In this document: positions 41,949 through 54,529 of the stretch, in pieces
How the letters are laid out: every line of letters begins with the position of its first letter
Position numbering within the stretch: position 1 is the first letter of the stretch
Assembly: GCA_031841125.1 (NCBI GenBank)
Contig: CM063107.1
Location: 44,529,497 to 44,593,496 of the forward strand
Length of the DNA: 64,000 nucleotides
Source of the DNA: Acanthococcus lagerstroemiae
Lineage: Eukaryota; Arthropoda; Insecta; Hemiptera; Eriococcidae
Direction: 5' to 3'
The notes under the pieces: generated by a model
The model's input: the letters and a program-made list of their open reading frames with translations, nothing else
What the model was told of the DNA's origin: nothing
Database searches by the model: none
Translations under genes and position numbers: made by a program

Positions 41949-44385
41949 ATTCTATTTATTTATTTATTTTCTTTCAAATACCTAATCACTGATTTATTGG
42001 TGGAACTACATTGGGTTTTGTATCTGATGTTCAAATTTTAATTAAAGCCCGAATCCATGGCTTTTAATAGTCCAGTGGATACAATCCAAAAAGAAAACAT
42101 GTTTTCTTTTTTCTTCTGTGAGGTGTGAATTTTGGACTTTAAAATGCCTCAATCAAAATTTTAGTGTCAGGTTCGGATTTTGTCTAAAAATTGGCTTACA
42201 TACGAATTTCTTTTTTTCTTTTCTTTTTTTCGTATTGCGTGAAATCAGAATTCATGTCTTCGTTTATAAAAAGCCTTTTAAAAAACGGAATCAGAATGTT
42301 TACATTGAATTCAGAATCAGATGTAAAATAGGTGTAGAAATTAATAAAATCAAAAGCGTAAAACTAGACTGCACTGTGTGATTGAACGTCTTTTCTGAAC
42401 TCCAATTTAAAGATCAGATTCGAATTCCACCTAGGAAATTGTTCACGAAACATGTGGCGATAATTTTCTTCTGATTTGTAAACTATATGATTTAGAAAGT
42501 TAGTCTAAAAACCAGAGAAACCGACATTTTTAGTCATTTCAAAGGTTTTGTGGAATTAACGTGAAAAATACTAAAATGCTGGTTCGTTTTCTGGACTCCC
42601 AAAAATACTAAAATTGATTCGATGTTTTTTTTTTTTTTTTTTTTTTACCTACTTACAGGATATGATTGAAGTGTCTCATCTTCATCCATAAAGGCAGTTT
42701 TAGGCCCTAAAGTGTTTACTGAAAATTTCCCATGTTAATCTGAGGCATCGGGGTTCTGGGTTAATATTGAAATAAACTGAAAATTTGATGACGGTTCTTT
42801 CATAAGTAAGGAGAAACTTCAAGTCTTCCAATTAAAAATTCAAACATTTTTAGAATGGATACCCTAATGTATGGATATAGGAATTCCTCCTCCCTTTCTT
42901 CACCCGTTCAGTATTTTTTCGTTTTCTTCGATTTAACAAGCCTTACGTTAAGGAAATTATGAACAATAAGAATGGCGGAAAAGTTCATTTTATATTAACT
43001 CGACCCCTAAAAACTTATAATTAACGAGAAGAAAATAGAGTTTTCAAACTGTCGGAAGACGAACTCGAGAGCACCCTTCGCGTCATCAGTTTTTTCTCTC
43101 GCTTGTGGTGCGGGAAAACGAAAGTGGAAACAGGTTATTAAGTAATTAAGCGTCGACTTCTAGTTACTCGAGTTGGGGAGAAAAAAAAAATCGACCATTA
43201 AAAATCGGGTGATTGATGTGTAGTTTCATCCGGTGGCGGGCGTTCAATATTCGGCGAACATAAAATTGCTTGCCCTCTTGCGTCCTCAAAACATTTCGAT
43301 TTCTTAATAAGCTTTTTCTGATGAGGTACTTCGCGAGGAAATGGATTATTTTTGCAAGCACGATCCACGGGTAGTGCGAGTTTGGTATTTTTGTTTATCC
43401 CTTCTGTTTAACTTGTGGCTGATGGCAACTATATACCAATATCGCGTTAATGAAAATCGAATTTGGGAAGAAAACGTATACTTTTTCTCTCGTCGTCTGT
43501 ACAATTTCACTGATACACGTCGATACACGTCATTAAGCAGATTTTCGAATAGCGCAGGGTCGACCACAATCTAGTTGAACGAATTGGTTGGCTTGAAATG
43601 GCGGTACATTTCAAATTGAAGAATAGTTTTTCTTTATTCGCTATCCAAAGGCTTTTTGGAAAGCGGTTTTAAAATGCCGAGGCCGTTTCTTCGTTTTCGC
43701 ATTCACGTCAACCCGATGCGATGCGACGTCTTGATTGCTTTTCGGCCGAAACAGCTGTTCGGCAGTGTGTAATATGGTTCGCGTTTCAGACATTTGAATT
43801 CCGACTGAGACGAGAAAATCTGGATTCGGATGCGTCCCTTTGCTTCCGGCCTTGGTCTGAGCCCTTTAGCTTCGTTTCTTTTCCCTCGAGAGGAGGAGAA
43901 CCAGGGAATAAAAAAGAGATCACGATTTTGGTAATGGAAGCTGCCTTCCCGCCACTTTGCAGCCGAACCTTCTCGCGTTCTTTCGGTCTGTCGGACTTTT
44001 TGCCTACCTCTACCTGTCTGTTTGCCTTCCTGTCTGGTGGTCTGCTTAGCGGAATGGCGTATTTTTTCGGACCCTGGAGGTAGTGGTAGCGATTTTTACT
44101 TAGCAGGGAACTGTTACCACATCCTTCGACTATGAGCAGCTTGAACGAATAGGATGTATCAATTATCGAGTGATACCTCCTACAGGACTGGATTGAACCC
44201 TATCTACGTCGGTCAAGTAGGCCCCGAGACCCTTCAGATCTGGCTTAGTATCATCAAGACTCGGTTGAAATTAGCTGCCGGTTGACATCTGGTCAAACTA
44301 TATGTTCTTTCAAGTTGTTTCCATAGTTATAAATGTTTTTCATACTCTGGCTAATTATGTTCATCCGAAACCACAAGTCTCGAGC
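41949..44385. other. Mostly unassigned DNA
   Basis: T-run at about 42625-42646. From 43060 to 44090 the sequence is CpG-richer and unique. A 120-codon plus frame at 43721-44083 ends in GGAGGTAGTG, but I recognise no domain in it. Confidence 0.35.
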
Positions 44386-44404
44386 ATTTTGATGTCGTCG
44401 AAAA

Positions 44405-45555
44405 GATTCAGCAATACGTTTTAGCATCTTGTATGCTTTTACTGATGCTGGGTATACTTGAGCGAAAACTGTAACGGAAAACCTTAACGCTCCCCTGACA
44501 CGAATTCAGTGGTTCACATTTCCATGGAGATTTATTTTAGCATTTTATATGTTTTTACTACTGAGTATATTTGTAACGCGAAACCGCAACGTAACCCTCC
44601 CCCGACACGAAGCCAGTACCGTATGATTAGCTCTTCATGGTGACAATTCAGTTCAGTGGTTGACATTTCCATGGATACTTATTTTAGCATTTTATATGTT
44701 TTTACTACTGGGAATGCCTGAGTGAGAATCGTACGCTCCCCCAACACGCTCGAAAACCGTAACGCTCCCTCGACATGGTTCCCCCGACACGAAGCCAGTT
44801 TGTATGATTAGCTCTCTTCATTGTACAATTCAGTTCAGTGGTTGACATTTCCATGGAAATAGAAACCAAAAGTTCCAAATACATGACAACTTTAATTACA
44901 ATTAGAATATCTCAAAATTTAAGAAAATTAAGATTTGGACTTGAATCCTTGTTTTTGAGCCAGAGTCTCACAGAGTAATTGCTTTAATCAATTTTTTTAA
45001 AATTGAAGTGTGAGACCGATCGGTCGTGTATGACTAGAAAAATTGAAGCAAGTTTCTTCTGCTGGTTGGCAGGCAGTGAGGCGGATTTATGTAGATTTTT
45101 GACTTTTTGCGAAAATATTCAGTTAATCAGTTTCCTCCATTGAGTTGGGTGACTTTATTTTATGAGTTTAATGGTAAATGGTTTTAATTTTTCTGTTCAA
45201 TCTGCCAATTAATATCCAGTAATAATTGTATTTACGTTCAAAATTGCTAAAATATTAAGTTTCTTTGCCAACAATTCTACAAGTCATTAGTGTAGAAATT
45301 GGAAAAATGGAAACTTGATATTATTTAAAATTTTTTATTACATTGGTTGAATTTTTGAGCAAATTCGACTAATATCGCTCCATTTTGTTGAAATATCACT
45401 CTCGAAATCCTTCCCGCCTTTTCAGTCATTAAAAAATGATGGATTTATCCCTCCAGTTGGCAACCCCGACGCCCCCCGATTTGAAGCCAGTCTGTATGAC
45501 TTAGCTCTTCATGGTGACAGTTCAGTTCAGTGGTTGACATTTCCATGGAAACTTA
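44405..45555. repeat. Interrupted tandem array of about 145-180 bp units
   Basis: The block CAGTGGTTGACATTTCCATG recurs at about 44510, 44656, 44836 and 45530. It is preceded by CCCGACACGAAGCCAGT, then TATGATTAGCTCTTCATGG, and followed by TTATTTTAGCATTTTATATG. Three units are contiguous (44405-44858). The fourth is displaced by about 600 bases of AT-rich DNA (44860-45450) that looks like an insertion with no obvious ends. Confidence 0.8.
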
Positions 45556-45603
45556 TTTTTCTTCCAGTCGTGTGCTCATTGATCTTGATCTTTGCTACGC
45601 CTT

Positions 45604-45665
45604 GTGCGACTACAGTCTGCAGCCGTGTTGTTGCTGCGCGACTGCAGGCTGTAGCCGTGTTGTTG
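45604..45665. repeat. Tandem duplication of a 31-bp unit
   Basis: TGCGACTACAGTCTGCAGCC is followed by GTGTTGTTGC, then TGCGCGACTGCAGGCTGTAG followed by CCGTGTTGTTGG. Two diverged copies directly after the longer tandem array. Confidence 0.75.
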
Positions 45666-45669
45666 GTAG

Positions 45670-48358
45670 AAATTTCCATGGTGTTTTTTAAAATTAGGTT
45701 ACGAAAGCATATAAAATGTTACACTACGTGTCTCTGTAGGAGACGCGTATTTTTTTACAGAAGCCAATAAAGATCGAAAAAAAGCTAAACTGTAAGCGGT
45801 CTGTATAATTGGCCCCTCAGTAACGTCATTGACGTCTTTTTTGTTACGGTTTTTGATATTTTCATTTTCTTTACTTTGGCACACAAACGAGTTTTTTTTA
45901 TTTTTAATCACCAATTTTTGAGCCTAAAATAACGAGTTGCGAAGCGGAAAAATTGATGTTTCTTCTGTTATCGGACCGGACTTCTTTCCAAACAAGTCGA
46001 TTTGAATGAGAAGAGCGAAAACGTTTGAAATTTTCCGATATTCTTGATAGATTTGTTTATTATCAAATAAAACACGGGTTGGTCTTCCATTGCCGGTTAT
46101 TTTTCTCTCAAATTTTGGTTTTTCTCAGCGGTAGGCAGTGCACTCTTACACGTGTAAAGGTACTCGAAATATGTCGGGAACAATTAATAGACGCAGCTTT
46201 TGAGATGTAGAGCAACAAGCGCGTAAGAAAGAGAGAGAGACAGAGAGAGAGTGGGCGAAGTAAAATGAACTGCGTCGTGAAATTTTTAATTTATTATCAA
46301 AGAGTGACTAGAAATAAATGGAAACGTGCGAAACTTCGAAAGCTGGTAACTTATATACACCGGTAAGATTAATTCAGCTTTTCGCAAGACAAACAGGAAC
46401 TTGTCTTTTTTGCTGGTAAATCAATTTTAGTATACGTCAATGTGCCTGAACAAAAGAAAATGTACAATTTTGGCTGACTCGGTCGATCACATTGACCGAA
46501 ATTTTTACTCAGAATTCGAATAAATGGAAAAATAATCTTCTCCCTTCCTGGCAGTCTTGAAACACTTACCCTTGTTTGTTTTTCAAATTCGATTAAGTTT
46601 TTGGCGCGGGACAGCTTTCATTATTGAGCAAGAATGAAGTGCAAGTTTCTTAAACTGTGCGAAAATAAAATGCAAGTTTCTTAAATTCGACGAGGACTCG
46701 ATCTAGAGGTTATAATCATGATTATTGTCGATGAAAAAACATTCTCGGCGATAAATTAGCTCTGGTCCTAAGAAGCCACATTCCACATTTTCTCATCTAT
46801 ATCAATAGGGTTCTTAATTTTCCTGATTAAGTCGATTTGGCCCATTACAATTTCTTTTTTGACCAATTGTCGGGTAGAGAGAGGAGAAAATTCAGATTTT
46901 CTCAAAATATTTGCACTCTACTTGAAACTATCTTCCCAATGATATACCGCCATAGAGGAGAAAATTTGGCGAAAACCGAGGGAGGGAAAACGCAATATTG
47001 CCTTGAGTTTTATATGAAAACAGAAAGAAAAAAAGTTCAGTCTTTGGAAAATGTCCGGGTCAAGAAAGCGATTTAGTAGAATATTGGGAAGATATGAAAA
47101 TATCTGGTCGTAGTTACCATTAGAATTGTTTTATTAAACCGTATCCAATAATTGTTTGGTGGTTGCCTCAATTTTTTTCTGTCATTACATGAAAATTCTA
47201 CTACATGATCCCGATGAAAGATTATTTTGTATTATATTTTCGACTATAGGTCAGGCGAAGGACGAGATGCATGTTGCAAATTGATATGGAACAACTTCGT
47301 CCCACTAGAAAGCTTTATAGCCTCCTCTGTTTTGAAAATAAGCTGTATTTGTTCCGGTGGACCCAGAGGCAAAACCGGGGGGGGGGCTCAAAGTCCTCTT
47401 GTCTCGAACCGGCATCCACAGAAAATTTGGAAAATAAGGCATTGTTCGTATACCAATGGAAGTCAACTACGTGAATGCCAATAAAATAAAACATTCGTAT
47501 TTTAGAAAGAAAATAGAAAACAGATACTAAGTGAATTGATATTGCATGGTACTATTAGTATCAATAATTTGGTAACACTGCTTGGAATAGGCAGTGCCTA
47601 CGGTGTAGAAGCCCAAAACTGATCAATTTGAAGCCATCAGACACAGATATAGCATGACGATATGAATTGCTGTATCCCAAAGAAATAATGGAAAATATGC
47701 CGAGAGTCTCAATTATGGGGCGAAAAACTTAAAATTCTTCATAAGCCTTTGTATGAATTCAACTTGAGTGGTGTGATTGAAGTTTCTGCCCTTATCGAAG
47801 GGACCCCCTTAGTTGACTTCGACTGCAATTTGCAGTTCACAGTTCTTGTATACTTTTCAGAACTCCCAAGTTCATTATTTTTATATTATAAGTTGATAGT
47901 GGCTGAGACAGCAGAGAGAGGGCATGAAAAATACTCCGGGGATGGTAAATAAGTTGATAGATGTCCAATCATCAGTATTTCCTTCAGAGAAATACCTGAA
48001 ACAACAAGTTTTAGAACTAGCCTGTGTTCCTAAAAGAACGTTATCATTCTGGTTACGTAAAAAATGTACTGCCCCTTCCCCACGCCAAAATTACGGTCTC
48101 TGTTTTCACTAGTAAAATGGTCCTAAACGGATCTTCTTGCCTCCTCCCCACAGTTATCACAGTTATTTTCTGGTTACGCCTCTGCCTGGATGAGTACCCT
48201 TACTGACTGTCTGGATTTTCAGATGTCACTTTATCTTGTACCCCTCCTCCCACAGCAATTTTGCGTAAGTTATCCCTTCTCTCTTGGAAGAATGGTCTCC
48301 CTACGGACCTGTTTGGTGGACTGATCTCTGTTGTGCTCCTTTTCAATTGTTATCAATC

Positions 48359-48393
<35 letters not shown>

Positions 48394-50700
48394 GAAATTT
48401 GGTTAGTGTGAGTTTCTGATCCATTATTTCATTAATTTTTTGTATTCTCACTATTGTATGTATAAATCAGTGGTTGTCATTTCTAAGTACGAGTTCGTAA
48501 CCCTTGAGTTTTTGTGAGTTTTCATGTGTTCCTATTCTTGTAGCAAACATATTTCTGACAAGACTGACTTGCACAAAAATAAGAAAGGGGTTCAGAGACA
48601 ACAGTGCCGGCTAAAATTCCTAAAAATTTAACTCGAAGGGAGAGAGGGGGAGGGAGGAGAGAGAGAGAGATCGATTTTCGAGCATCTTTGTGAATGAAAA
48701 GAAACCTACTATTTCTCTCTTTCTTGTTTCTTTCGAGCATATTTTTGAGTGAAAAAGGACCGACTATTGCGTATGTAAGCATCTTGAACAAGATACCTTG
48801 CGTTAACATAGGTTAAATACTTATAGTGGTGAGAATTTTTATAAAAAATGCAAATGTTTCTATCAAGATTTCGAGATAAATAGTGACACCGTAATCATTT
48901 GAAGGAGAAAAGGAGAACGAGTATAGTTTTATATGCCCGTATTGTTGGGTCCAATATTGAACTATTGAGCGGTACTGAGTGCCTACATTTTAGCGGTACT
49001 GAAGATTCAAATTTTTCCGCTACAAAAATTTCGTATACCGTGATGGCTGTTACACGCTTGGTCGCTTTGAAGAGCGCTCTGTAATCGAATACAGAAGAAG
49101 TAAACTAACACGATTAACGTGGATTTTCCTTTGCGAGTCGGCAACAGCATCATCAACTTCTTTTTACGGCCAATCCGAGGGAAAGAAATTAATTCCAGAT
49201 ACCGCGCCGAATCGATTTAAAATGTAGTGAAAATTTGTATTTTCCAATTCGTTTCATCAAACATTCTTTTTTTTCTTTTTCCCCGCTTCTAGTCTTACTT
49301 TTTCAAAAGTTAGATGTATGAAAAAGATTACGGAGAGAAATTCAAGCAAACGTTCATCAGCATCACGTGTGTACTCAAGTCTGCATACAACGTCGGCTTT
49401 TAAAAGATTTCTCAGCATCGTAATACTATAGTTAGCGTATATTAAGCATTATGGCGTACCGCTGGGGATTGGCAGAAGTTCTGCATATAGTTCCGAATAA
49501 TTGATGTTTTTGAAACGTATTCGTGAGTAATAGAATTTTTCGGACGTTAAGTGTTCGTAATGTAACGAGAGGAATTTTAATTACCGAAAAGTACAGTAAA
49601 TCGCGTTCCTTAACTGCATACAGCATGACTTCGTGATTCTGTGACCGATCGTGAACAATAATCATTCGATTGACGTACAGATGGTAAATTGCGAGTCGAA
49701 TGGGTTAATTTAGTACCGCCGATAAGGAGGGATTCGATGAACCACAAAGCGAAAAGAAAGAAAAATATTTTTAACAAGGATAGTTGGTACCGAGTTTGAG
49801 TTTCGCAGAAGGGTTTCTCAGAACCAACTTACAACTGGACGATGAAGGGAAACAATACTAATGCACTATCATACGGATAACTTTTCGAGAGAAAGTTGTA
49901 GGTATTATCGTAACGATCTACTGTAATAGGGAATACTTTTCAACTCGGCCTCGTATATGTGATAGTTACTCCTAAAATGAAGCTCGGATCCAGCGGTGGC
50001 AAATTCGAACTATAATTGTACTAATCGAGTGTGATTTGGTAGAGTAACAGAACGATGGAAAACGACCCGCATAAAAAAGTAATACTGAGCTGGTTGGAAA
50101 TACAACTGAAAAACTACTCAGAATACTCAAACTGAGTAGTTTTAGAGAATACTGAGTAGTTTCTCAACAAGAACTTTGATGCGCTTAACAGTAAAGGAAG
50201 TAGTACAAATTTGAAATTTTTTTGTTTTGAAGAATTTCTCAGAAACCCAGAAGTCAATTTCTTCTCGTATTTGTGTGAATAGGAAGAAAAAAGCCCACAC
50301 ATGGCAGTCAGGGAAAATTAAATACAAAAAAAAAAAACAAGTTTGACCATAAATGTTGGAAAGCTGAATTTTGATACAGTTAGCCAGTACCCCAGTAGGA
50401 CACATCGATCACATCTCAAAAATCCCGAAGAATTTCAGAAATCCTAACCGGCGGCTTACACCCGGGTGGGACCCCCTCCCAAAAAAAATTGATCACAAGT
50501 CAAAAAATATTGCTTATATTAGAAAATATTTCAAACAAAAATGACTCTAAATTGCATTATATATAAAAATATTCTCCTCTAATTTTTTTTAATCTACTCC
50601 AAGCATGTCCTAAAAGGGATGTTCAAAATATTCTTAATTATTTTTCTCAAGAGTGCAAATTATCCATTACAACAGTTAACATGAAATTGATCACAATTCT
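45670..50700. other. Unassigned DNA
   Basis: No supported gene. GA-rich tract at about 46232-46252 and a 32-base T-run at 48361-48392. Short duplication of ATGCAAGTTTCTTAAA near 46638-46690 and of TACTGAGTAGTTT near 50115-50165. Confidence 0.35.
48361..48392. repeat. T32 homopolymer
   Basis: Uninterrupted run of 32 T. On the minus strand it could be the A-tail of a retroposed copy, but no retroelement is recognised next to it. Length is also liable to sequencing error. Confidence 0.9.
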
Positions 50701-50714
50701 ATGAGAACTTGAGT

Positions 50715-50881
50715 TCAGGGCTGTAGCAAAGCAAATCTATTGAGGGAACGAGAATCAAAACTTGTCTTATAACTGTTTACCAACCTGAAGATACGCGAAT
50801 TTGCCAACAAAGCATCTGAAAGAAATTCTTGAGTTTCCAACGCTGACAGGTGATTGGGGAGAGCTCCTCCCATGGCTACAA
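50715..50881. repeat. Dispersed repeat, partner of 9297-9475
   Basis: Same order of blocks as the copy beside the receptor exon: CTGTAGCAAAGCAAATCTAT, ACGCGAATTTGCCAAC, TGATTGGGGAGAGC, CATGGCTACAA. Family and borders unknown. Confidence 0.6.
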
Positions 50882-51308
50882 TTATGTTTGAATTTCATCA
50901 AATTCACTGACGCAATGTATAGCAAAATGCATATTTCGCTAGTATAGTAGAGTTTGCTTACCCATAATTCAATATGATCAACAACTAACTAATTTGTACA
51001 TTAAAAAAAAAGAAAAGTCCAGAACATGCAAAAACAATCTCCTTATAACAAGTATTATAAGGGGCCTAAAATGTTGTACACAGAAGTTTGCATGTACAGA
51101 TATAATACAAAGCGCGTCATTGCGTGACGCTTCGTATGGACTACATGCGCGATCGAGCGGAATACGACCGAACTAAAAGTGATGTCTATTCAATTCCCAG
51201 TTGAAAGAGAATAAAACGAGCACGCTTGCGCACATAGTCGCCGAGCTACAGCGATTTGAAGTCAGTGTGTTCGGATGTCGCCTAAAAGCTAAACATGTGT
51301 TGTATAAA

Positions 51309-51566
51309 ATGAGTTTGGAAAGTGCGAATTTAAGAACGGAACAACGGTGGGTGATCCGGTATTGTTTTCGTCGTGGTCTGACATCAGAGCAGACATATGA
51401 TGAAATAGAAGGCGTGTACGGTACGAGTCTGATGCTGAAGAGAACAATTCAGCAGTGGAATAAGGAATTTCGCGATGGCAGCACATCAACCTCGTCAATT
51501 CCGCAAACTGGGCAACCGCGAACAAGTGTAACTGATGTAAACCGGAACACATGGCGGCAGCTTTGA
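51309..51566 (+). pseudogene. mariner-type transposase N-terminus (left arm)
   Basis: Reads NLRTEQRWVIRYCFRRGLTS, EQTYDEIEGVYGTSLMLKRT, IQQWNKEFRDGSTSTSSIPQ, TGQPRTSVTDVN. This is the first helix-turn-helix region (HTH_48 type: F..RG..A.....I..VYG......T...W...F..G.....D....GRP) of mariner-type transposases. The catalytic DDE/D part is absent: the frame ends at 51566 where the right inverted arm begins. Start taken at MSLESANLRTEQ, 51309; an upstream ATG at 51201 adds residues encoded by the terminal repeat. Confidence 0.8.
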
Positions 51567-51599
51567 TTGCCGAGAACCTGAACATCTTGTAGCGGATGT

Positions 51600-51690
51600 T
51601 AGACCACAACGAACACAATACAGGATCACCCACCATTGTTCCGTTCTTAAATTCGCACATTTTGTACAACACGCGTTTAGCTTGTAGGCA
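51600..51690 (-). pseudogene. mariner-type transposase N-terminus (right arm copy)
   Basis: The minus strand reads NLRTEQWWVILYCVRCGLTS, the same opening as the left arm, then loses similarity after GLTS. It shows that the 5' end of the transposase gene exists twice, head to head, within one element. Confidence 0.75.
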
Positions 51691-51860
51691 ACATCCAAAC
51701 ACATTGACTTCAAACCACTGTAGCTCGGCAACTACGTGCGCAAGCGCGCTTCTCTTGGTCTCTTTCGACTGGAAATTGAATAGACTTCACTTTTAGTTTG
51801 GTCGTGCTCCGCTAGATCGCGCACATAGTCCTTACTGAATGTCGCGCAATGACTTTTGTA

Positions 51861-53490
51861 CCACCCTTTGTACATTCGGTGTATTTGCGCCAGATCGCGC
51901 TCAGTACAAGTCGAGATTTGAGAGGGGACCAAATTACTCACTGGGATTCAAATTTATACTACATCCTCTACTTTCTTATGATTTTGTTTATGATATAGAG
52001 CGGTGATCTGAAAGGTAAATCGGTTTCCCTGCACTGATAACGAATGAAAATTCAAGAGTGAGCAGAAAGCACTTTTTTAGAACAGAAAGAAAGAACAACT
52101 GTCGGGCCAGTGTGCGATTTGGAAGCAAATCCAATTATTGTTCTCGAAAATGAGATTTTGGTATCATTGGAAAGGTAATTTAATACTGCATCGAATAAAA
52201 CATTGTGTTTAATGCTGCTTTGAATCTTCTCTTTTTAATATCTTGTTATCAGTTCCAATTTTGTGAGCAATACCCCTGATGTGAAACTTTGTTTTTCCTC
52301 TGTAGCAAAACTATTTTGGATTTTTCTCCAAGTCGCACGGGCCCGACGCAATGTAGGAAAGTGTTTTCATGTTTTTCATCCGGAACTCGACTTCTCCGCA
52401 CTAACGAAATTACAGAAGGGCCTTCATTTCTTTATCTCTCACTAGCCACGATGGAAACTCAGAGTAATATAGTAGTGAATGAATTACAAATACAGTTGTT
52501 GTACAATCTTACGATCAATTTTCTTCGATGTGTGAATACTTCTAGTCATGTGAAAAATTTTGCAGCCACCTTCCTAACTGAGGTAGATAGAAATAATCGT
52601 TAGAACGGCTAACGACTACAATCACTTTGTGCATAAATAATCTTTCAAGATTACGAACATTTTTTTCATAATTTTTACGTGGGAAATTAATCAGGTTGAC
52701 CTTGCATTTTCTCTCCGTTAATTGTGTTACACTCACGTATCGTTATCGATCGCGTATTTCAAATTGACCGTCGTAAAATTAATTATAATTTAGAGGGACA
52801 GATGAAATGACCTAAAAACGTGACGAAAAGGAAACACTTCCGAAGATGAGTTTTCTGAAAGACTTTAACCCACTACATCCGATGGTGTATAATAGGTTCG
52901 TTCACATCGAAATCGCCTACATCTGGTAATCTGCAAACGCAGCAGCTTAGGTAAAAATTTGGAGAACGGAGTCCGCTCGTGAAATTTCTCAAAATTATAC
53001 TAACAAGAAATCAACACAAAAATTCACTTTTTAGAATGTAGTGGGGCAGTTATCCTTCCAATCTAAGTCTAACCCATACCTAATCCGCTATCCAGTGGTG
53101 AGGTGAGGCCATACCATACGTAATATTTTGTCCGATTCGAGCGGGAAAATAGAAAGAAGGATGTTTTCTTAGTAACAAGTTCTGTGCCTCAAGAATTCGA
53201 GCTGATAGAAAGGGGAAATCTCTACCGAATATAAAATTCACATCAAGAAGAAAAATCTTCAATATACGGTTTTTTTTTTTAGGTTGATCCGCATATCAAA
53301 TTCAGAATTACGAATACAAATCAGTTTGTTTTTTTTAGAATCTTAGAAATTTATGGTATCAGAAAATCATGTGTATGTTTTGAATTATTAACACTGACTC
53401 TTTTTTCCTATCTACATTAATTAAATAGGCGACGAGGGGAAATATAGCTGTACGTTTTTCGTAAAATTGACTGTCTAGTGTCTACCCAGC
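51861..53490. other. Unassigned DNA
   Basis: No supported gene or bounded element. AT-rich, with an A/T run at 53270-53281. Confidence 0.4.
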
Positions 53491-53499
53491 ACTGATATC

Positions 53500-53840
53500 C
53501 ATAGACGATAAAACCTGCACTAAAGAGCGCTACAAAATTACCTGCGCGGGTGAAACTGAAAGGGTGATCATGGATAATTTTTAATGGAAATACTGCTATC
53601 CTTAGGAAAGCAAAAAACGGTCCAAAATTATTCCACCCACTTGCGCTGACTGTAATTCTATTGTTTAGTAACAATACCATAAAATGTAGGACTTTTTTAA
53701 AATTTTTTTTAAATAAATTTCTAATTGATTTAAAGACGTTTAAACTTTGCTGTAATCTTATGAAAAATTGTACGTGATATCCTTTTCAGTACGCAGGGCT
53801 ACCAACTTTGGGAACTCCAAGTTTTAGTGCCTATTTACTG
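53500..53840. mobile_element. Second copy of the TTTAAACCTG element
   Basis: Collinear with the nested element at 41093-41430: AAACCTGCACTAAAGAGCGC, TACCTGCGCGGGTGAAA, TGATCATGGA, AAATTTCTAATTGATTTAAA, CGCAGGGCTACCAACTT, ACTCCAAGTTTTAG. Ends AAAACCTGCACTAAA and TTTTAGTGCC are less well matched than in the nested copy. Target duplication not clear. Confidence 0.65.
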
Positions 53841-54079
53841 ACAACAGATATCCAAGTCTGAAAAAAATGATTTTTAACAAACTTATGTAATTGTATTTGA
53901 CCGCGGGAAAGTTATTTACGGTTTTTACTCTCAAAAAATTTTGAAAATATAAGCCCGTTTTCCATTTCTTATTCAGTTATTGAATTGAAAATTGAACACA
54001 TTGGTATTATATTAAGGTAGAACTAAAGAGACCTCATCCACTAGCTGTTCGAAGCACGATCCTCTCCCGAAAACTCGCT

Positions 54080-54225
54080 TCACTCACTTCGGCTTCATTT
54101 TCTGTCTGATTGTCCGTAATCTGGCTGGCTGTCTGTCGACTGTCCGTTGGCCTGTGGGTCTGTCCGTCAGGCTATCTGACTCTGTTTGACCATCAGTTTG
54201 TTTGTGTGTCTGTCTGATCATTAAT
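54080..54225. repeat. Degenerate CTGTCTGTC repeat
   Basis: Run of imperfect (CTGT/CTGTCCGT/GTCTGTC)n on the plus strand. Low-complexity, no function inferred. Confidence 0.7.
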
Positions 54226-54529
54226 GATGCCGTTGGCTCCCGTATCCTCATTGGTTGTCGGGGATCATCTCTGATGACAGACCCTAAGCGTCAGGAAGAA
54301 AAGGGGTTCTCTCTGAGCTGACTTCCCCTTCCAGCAGAAAGGCCAAGGTGTCTTCTTTTTTAGATTATTGATTTATTTTTTAATTTTTTACTTTTTGGGC
54401 ATCAACGTATGCACATTTATTCGTTTGCTGAGTTCATTTACTCATACTTGAGAAACTTTTATAATCGTTCTAATCTGTCTGCATAGAAACCAGTTAGCCT
54501 GCATAAGATGTCGCCTGCAGCTGCTTGGT

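Larger units (their letters stand above)
51108..51858. mobile_element. Foldback mariner-type element with duplicated transposase start
   Basis: Flanked by TA on both sides (51106-51107 and 51859-51860). Left end CAAAGCGCGTCATTGCG, right end inverted CAAAAGTCATTGCGCGAC. The inverted similarity extends about 270 bases into each side (51108-51380 and 51590-51858), with shared blocks AACTAAAAGTGA.GTCTATTC, GCTTGCGCACATAGT and AATTTAAGAACGGAACAA. Both arms carry the start of a transposase gene pointing inward, and only the left arm continues past the duplicated part. The element is therefore an inverted duplication of its own 5' end. Confidence 0.85.
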
